Source: Pseudomonas sp. CBZ-4 (lineage in GTDB: Bacteria; Pseudomonadota; Gammaproteobacteria; Pseudomonadales; Pseudomonadaceae). Taken from it: a stretch of DNA of 53,437 nt. Below, piece after piece: positions 50,438 through 53,437 of the stretch. The notes beneath the pieces are model-generated. The model was not told the DNA's origin, searched no databases, and saw only the letters and a program-made list of their open reading frames with translations. Where the stretch lies: positions 1 through 53,437 of the forward strand of contig NZ_ANNV01000027.1 in assembly GCF_000346755.1 (NCBI RefSeq), written 5' to 3'. A program made the translations under genes and the position numbers. Position 1 is the first letter of the stretch, and every line of letters starts with the position of its first letter.

Positions 50438-51023
50438 TCAAGGCTTCGCGCACAAACTCCAGACGGTCCTGACCGAAGAACAGCTGATTGCCTACAAACA
50501 GGCTGGGGGCGCCGAACACGCCGCGTTGAACGGCTTGTTCGGTCTTGTCCTTGAGGGCGGTCTTTACGCTTTCGTCATTGGCGAGAGCCAGGACCTCCTC
50601 AGGGTCAAAGCCGTGCTCGGTCAGTACTTTGGCAACGACGGCGGGATCGCCCAAGTGAAGGCCTTCGACCCAGAGGGCGCGGAACAGGCAGTCGACAAAA
50701 GCCTCGAAGCGCTCAGGCTGACGCATTTGGACACCGGTGACTGCACGCATCAGCACCAGGGTATTGATCGGGAAGTGCGGGTTGAACTTGAGGGTTACCT
50801 GGTAGCGCTGGGCGTATCGAGCAAGGTCGTCGAACATGTAGCGACCCTTTGCAGGGACGGTGATGGGGGAGGCATTGCCGGTGGCTTTGAATACCCCGCC
50901 CAATAACATGGGTTGGTACACCAGTTGAGCTGCGGTTTCGGCGCACAGTGCCGGCAGTTGGGTGTATGCCAGATAGCTGGCGGGGCTGCCGAGGTCGAAG
51001 AAGAACTCCAGGGTTTTAGGCAT
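50430..51023 (-). CDS. DsbA-fold oxidoreductase / 2-hydroxychromene-2-carboxylate isomerase (kappa GST)
   Basis: 197 aa. The N-terminal thioredoxin fold has FFFDLGSPASYLAYTQLPAL with Ser in the position that binds glutathione in HCCA isomerases, and VFGAPSLFVGNQLFFGQDRL near the end. It has no signal peptide, so it is cytosolic. HCCA isomerase acts in naphthalene catabolism, but many homologues outside such clusters have no known substrate. It is 32 bp downstream of an SDR gene on the same strand, likely one operon. Confidence 0.87.
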   Translation of the reverse strand: MPKTLEFFFDLGSPASYLAYTQLPALCAETAAQLVYQPMLLGGVFKATGNASPITVPAKGRYMFDDLARYAQRYQVTLKFNPHFPINTLVLMRAVTGVQMRQPERFEAFVDCLFRALWVEGLHLGDPAVVAKVLTEHGFDPEEVLALANDESVKTALKDKTEQAVQRGVFGAPSLFVGNQLFFGQDRLEFVREALIK

Positions 51024-51055
51024 GGCTGATGCTCTCTGCTTATTGTTATGGGGGC

Positions 51056-51787
51056 TTACCAGGGTTCATTCCAGGGGCGCAGATCCAGTTCAAACGTCCA
51101 GGCGTCGCGTGGCTGGCTGTGCAGGTACCAATAGTTGTCGGCAATGTGCTCGGGGTTGAGAATGCCGTCCTGATCCTTGAGGGCGTATTTCTGCGGGAAA
51201 TTGTCGCGAATGAAGTCGGTGTCGATGGCGCCATCGACCACCACATGGGCGACGTGGATACTCCTCGGGCCCAGTTCCCTCGCCATGCTCTGTGCGAGCG
51301 CGCGAATGCCGTGCTTGGCCCCGGCGAACGCGGCAAAGCCCGCGCCGCCCCGTAATCCTGCGGTAGCACCGGTGAACAGGATCGTGCCTCGATTGCGGGT
51401 GACCATGCGCTTGGCGACTTCGCGTGCATTGAGGAACCCGGAGAAGCAGGCCATCTCCCAGATCTTGAAATATTTGCGCGCGGTTTCTTCGAGGATGCTG
51501 CAGGGGACGTTGGCGCCGATGTTGAAGACGAACGCTTCAATGGGGCCCAGCTCGGTTTCGATCTGGTCGACCAACGCGATCACGTCATCTTCCTTGCGTG
51601 CATCGCAGGCAAAGCCATGGGCTTCGCCGCCCGCAGATCGGATGCTGTCTACCAGGGGCTGCAATTTGTCGGCGCTGCGGCGGGTGACACAGGCGACATA
51701 GCCTTCGCGGGCAAAGCGCTTGGCAATGGCGCCACCGGTGGCATCACCGGCGCCCACTACCAATACGATTTTCTTGTTGTGCGTCAT
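51056..51787 (-). CDS. SDR-family oxidoreductase with atypical catalytic site
   Basis: 243 aa short-chain dehydrogenase fold. The cofactor loop is VVGAGDATGGAIAKRFAREG and the stabilising motif FNIGAN (NNAG in relatives). The active-site Lys158 is present (FAGAKHG) but the Tyr four residues before is Phe154, and the usual Ser is replaced in TGATAGL. The fold and cofactor pocket are intact, so it may bind NAD(P) without classical reduction or use another residue. It is the first gene of the SDR/kappa-GST pair. Confidence 0.87.
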   Translation of the reverse strand: MTHNKKIVLVVGAGDATGGAIAKRFAREGYVACVTRRSADKLQPLVDSIRSAGGEAHGFACDARKEDDVIALVDQIETELGPIEAFVFNIGANVPCSILEETARKYFKIWEMACFSGFLNAREVAKRMVTRNRGTILFTGATAGLRGGAGFAAFAGAKHGIRALAQSMARELGPRSIHVAHVVVDGAIDTDFIRDNFPQKYALKDQDGILNPEHIADNYWYLHSQPRDAWTFELDLRPWNEPW

Positions 51788-51898
51788 GGGAACTCCGTTG
51801 GCTCGATAGTCGAGCAGGAGTCTAGACGCAGCGCCGCGAAGGGCCGGGTTTGTCGCGGGAATTAAATGCGAGCAGTCGGTGGTGGACTGCTCGGGCGA

Positions 51899-52180
51899 CT
51901 ATTTGCAAATGACGATCATACTGCGACTGGTGTAGCCGGCAGGGTTGAGGCCGAAGGGGTAGTCCCCTGGTTCCTCGGAGTTGTCACCGGACTTGGCGAT
52001 AACCCGGTAGCCTTTGGCGCCGCAGGAGTTGGTAGCGCTGGTGTAGCACTGGTCCCAGGAGGACGACAGGCCCGAACAGTTGATATGCAGCCCTTTTTTG
52101 CCCCGTTTTACTTCTGTCTTGGTGGTCGCGGCACAGCCAGCAATGGCCATGACCATTAACAGTATCAAAATTCGCTTCAT
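51899..52180 (-). CDS. Small lipoprotein with paired cysteines
   Basis: 93 aa with lipobox MAIAGC (lipid at Cys16). The mature region has several Cys (HINCSGLSSSWDQCYTSATN, NSCGAKGYRV and a Cys two from the end), which could form disulfides in the periplasm. The start ATG 52180 is preceded by AAGGA. No family is recognised, but similar Cys-patterned small lipoproteins occur in Gammaproteobacteria. Confidence 0.82.
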   Translation of the reverse strand: MKRILILLMVMAIAGCAATTKTEVKRGKKGLHINCSGLSSSWDQCYTSATNSCGAKGYRVIAKSGDNSEEPGDYPFGLNPAGYTSRSMIVICK

Positions 52181-52344
52181 TCCTATCCTTAATAGCCACT
52201 TCGCAATACTTGAAGCTGGCTCTACTCGCTCTCGAGTGTAGCGTTCGCGCTGTCCCTGTCGAAAATCTCCATGAATGACATTCGTTTACGGCTTAAACAT
52301 GGCCTAAATGAGCGGCAAATACCAGAGCTACCTGCAAAGATGCC

Positions 52345-53232
52345 TCAATCCGCCGCAACCAGTGGCTTTGATTCGTTGCGCATTGTCAGCGTGGCACCGA
52401 CGGAGGCCAGGATGATGCAAGTGATCGCCAGCCATTGTGCCAGGGACAGGTGTTCTTGCAGGAATAATAGGCCAGAGAGTGCGCCGAATGCGGGTTCAAT
52501 ACTCATGAGGGTGCCGAAGGTGCGGGCGGGGAGGCGAGTCAATGCGACCATCTCCAGGGTGTAGGGCAAGGCCGTGGACAGAATGGCAACGCCGATGGCG
52601 ACGGGGATCAGGGCGGGAGTGAGCAATGCGGCGCCGGCATGGACGATACCGATTGGCGCGATAAACAAGGCGGCGATCATCACACCCAATGCGGCGGTCT
52701 GGACGCCGTTGTCGTTGCCGGCTTTTTGGCCGAACAGGATATAGAGGGCCCAGCAGACGCCAGCGCCCAGCGCATAGGCGGCGCCGATCAAGTCGATGCC
52801 GTGGCTGGCCTCTCCCATGGGGATCAACAGCAGCAGGCCGATGATTGCCAGGCCAATCCACAGGAAGTCGACGGCTCGTCGCGATGCGTAGATGGCTACG
52901 GCGAGCGGCCCGGTGAACTCTAGCGCTACGGCGATACCCAGCGGGACAGTGCGCAGCGACATATAGAAGAGAAAGTTCATGCCACCCAACGCGATACCGT
53001 AGATGACTACGGTGCGCAGCGACTTTGCTGTCAGCTTGGCGCGCCATGGCCGCAATAGAAGCAGCATGATCACACTGGCGAAAACCAGACGCAGGGTTGT
53101 GGTGCCCTGTGCTCCGACAATAGGAAACATGCTTTTGGCCAGTGAGGCGCCGGATTGAATAGACGCCATGGCGATCAACAGCAGGCCGACAGGAAACAAT
53201 GCCGAGGCCAGGCTGCGGGGGGAGGTGGTCAT
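52345..53232 (-). CDS. rhtA: RhtA-like threonine/homoserine exporter (EamA family)
   Basis: 295 aa, the same length as E. coli RhtA, with about ten membrane helices in two EamA repeats. Stretches include MASIQSGASLAKSMFPIVGA, FLFYMSLRTVPLGIAVALEF and GTLMSIEPAFGALSGLLFLQ. ATG 53232 is chosen; an ATG at 53268 adds 12 residues. It exports small amino acids or related metabolites. A perfect 20-bp palindrome lies 66 bp upstream. Confidence 0.88.
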   Translation of the reverse strand: MTTSPRSLASALFPVGLLLIAMASIQSGASLAKSMFPIVGAQGTTTLRLVFASVIMLLLLRPWRAKLTAKSLRTVVIYGIALGGMNFLFYMSLRTVPLGIAVALEFTGPLAVAIYASRRAVDFLWIGLAIIGLLLLIPMGEASHGIDLIGAAYALGAGVCWALYILFGQKAGNDNGVQTAALGVMIAALFIAPIGIVHAGAALLTPALIPVAIGVAILSTALPYTLEMVALTRLPARTFGTLMSIEPAFGALSGLLFLQEHLSLAQWLAITCIILASVGATLTMRNESKPLVAAD

Positions 53233-53297
53233 TGGGGTGTTCGTCCGAGGTCGTATGTAGAGAAACATTGGACGCTATGATGCTTAACTGTTTGTGG

Positions 53298-53317
53298 TTG
53301 AGCAATATATTGCTCAA
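53298..53317 (-). promoter_or_regulatory. Perfect 20-bp palindrome upstream of rhtA-like gene
   Basis: TTGAGCAATA followed directly by TATTGCTCAA, with no spacer. Such symmetric AT-centred sites are typical operators for MarR-, Lrp/AsnC- or TetR-type dimers. Its position before the exporter gene makes it a likely operator; the protein that binds it is not in the window. Confidence 0.6.
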
Positions 53318-53393
53318 TTATCTTGGTTTGGTCCTTCTATATAGAGGGAGCTCGGCTTTTTTGGCTTGTTTGATAGAAAAACCAAATTAACGG

Positions 53394-53421
53394 TTGACGG
53401 CAGATTCTGGATGTCTATAAT
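53394..53421 (+). promoter_or_regulatory. Strong sigma-70 promoter reading out of the window
   Basis: TTGACG at 53394-53399 and TATAAT at 53416-53421 with a 16-bp spacer, followed by a GC-rich discriminator (tcgcccc). This resembles Pseudomonas promoters of stable RNA genes, so a tRNA or similar gene may start just beyond the right edge. Confidence 0.7.
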
Positions 53422-53437
53422 TCGCCCCACTTCCGGC

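Noticed and set aside
52271..52564. A 97-aa plus-strand gene between the lipoprotein and the exporter
   Set aside because: It mostly overlaps the 3' end of the rhtA-like gene in antisense and shows no features of its own.
1..53437. Prophage or integrated island
   Set aside because: No integrase, phage structural gene, transposase, tRNA-flanked direct repeat or clear composition shift; only the short 46730-46795 stretch is AT-rich.

Overview
The window is a stretch of GC-rich (around 60-62 percent) Pseudomonas chromosome, most likely from the P. fluorescens group. The evidence is the complete pyoverdine-iron operon fpvGHJK-fpvCDEF, the methanesulfonate operon msuEDC-sfnR, a block whose gene order matches what I remember of P. 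aeruginosa PA3249-PA3262, and paired REP palindromes of the fluorescens type between genes. I see no rRNA, tRNA, CRISPR array, prophage or transposase. It reads as ordinary chromosome rich in transport, regulation and scavenging functions.

Layout. 1-4.1 kb: an iron-responsive surface-signalling set on the minus strand (FecI-type sigma factor, FecR-type regulator, TonB-dependent receptor) behind a good Fur-box candidate. 4.4-10.4 kb: a plus-strand cluster of a BCCT betaine/choline-type importer, a CocE-type hydrolase, a LysR regulator and an MFS carrier, followed by a small minus-strand gene of 38 codons. 10.5-13.1 kb: a DHA2-type MFS exporter and a divergent LysR gene. 13.1-16.0 kb: a membrane-anchored catalase-like protein coupled to a di-haem RoxA-like cytochrome. 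16.2-22.6 kb: a lipoprotein FKBP-type prolyl isomerase, a DUF1232 protein with an inverted pair of perfect DnaA boxes upstream, a coupled HTH/unknown gene pair, an EAL-CBS-GGDEF protein and the Prc periplasmic protease. 22.7-30.2 kb: a quinone oxidoreductase, then a minus-strand ABC-uptake operon carrying a cytosolic alkaline-phosphatase-superfamily hydrolase and a HAD phosphatase, with a divergent GntR/UTRA regulator and two operator-like CTGGTCTAG sites.

30.2-36.4 kb: fpvG-H-J-K-C-D-E-F, almost every junction overlapping by 1-4 nt. It encodes the inner-membrane and periplasmic machinery that strips iron from ferri-pyoverdine and passes it to an ABC transporter. 36.6-40.7 kb: a leuCD pair without leuB, a LysR regulator and a haloacetate-dehalogenase-like hydrolase. 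40.9-42.4 kb: a VOC protein, then SoxR divergent from a small monooxygenase-fold protein with a SoxR-box promoter between them. 42.3-46.6 kb: msuE-msuD-msuC-sfnR behind a sigma-54 promoter and palindromic upstream elements. 46.9-53.4 kb: two small lipoproteins, an IscS-like cysteine desulfurase, an aminopeptidase P, an SDR/kappa-GST pair and an RhtA-type exporter with a perfect 20-bp palindrome upstream. A strong promoter at the right edge fires out of the window.

The most promising items for a new system are the ABC/phosphohydrolase/UTRA operon at 23.8-30.2 kb, the BCCT/CocE cluster at 4.4-10.4 kb, and the catalase-like/di-haem pair at 13.1-16.0 kb. All function assignments are from reading the sequence and remembered family features; no database search was run.
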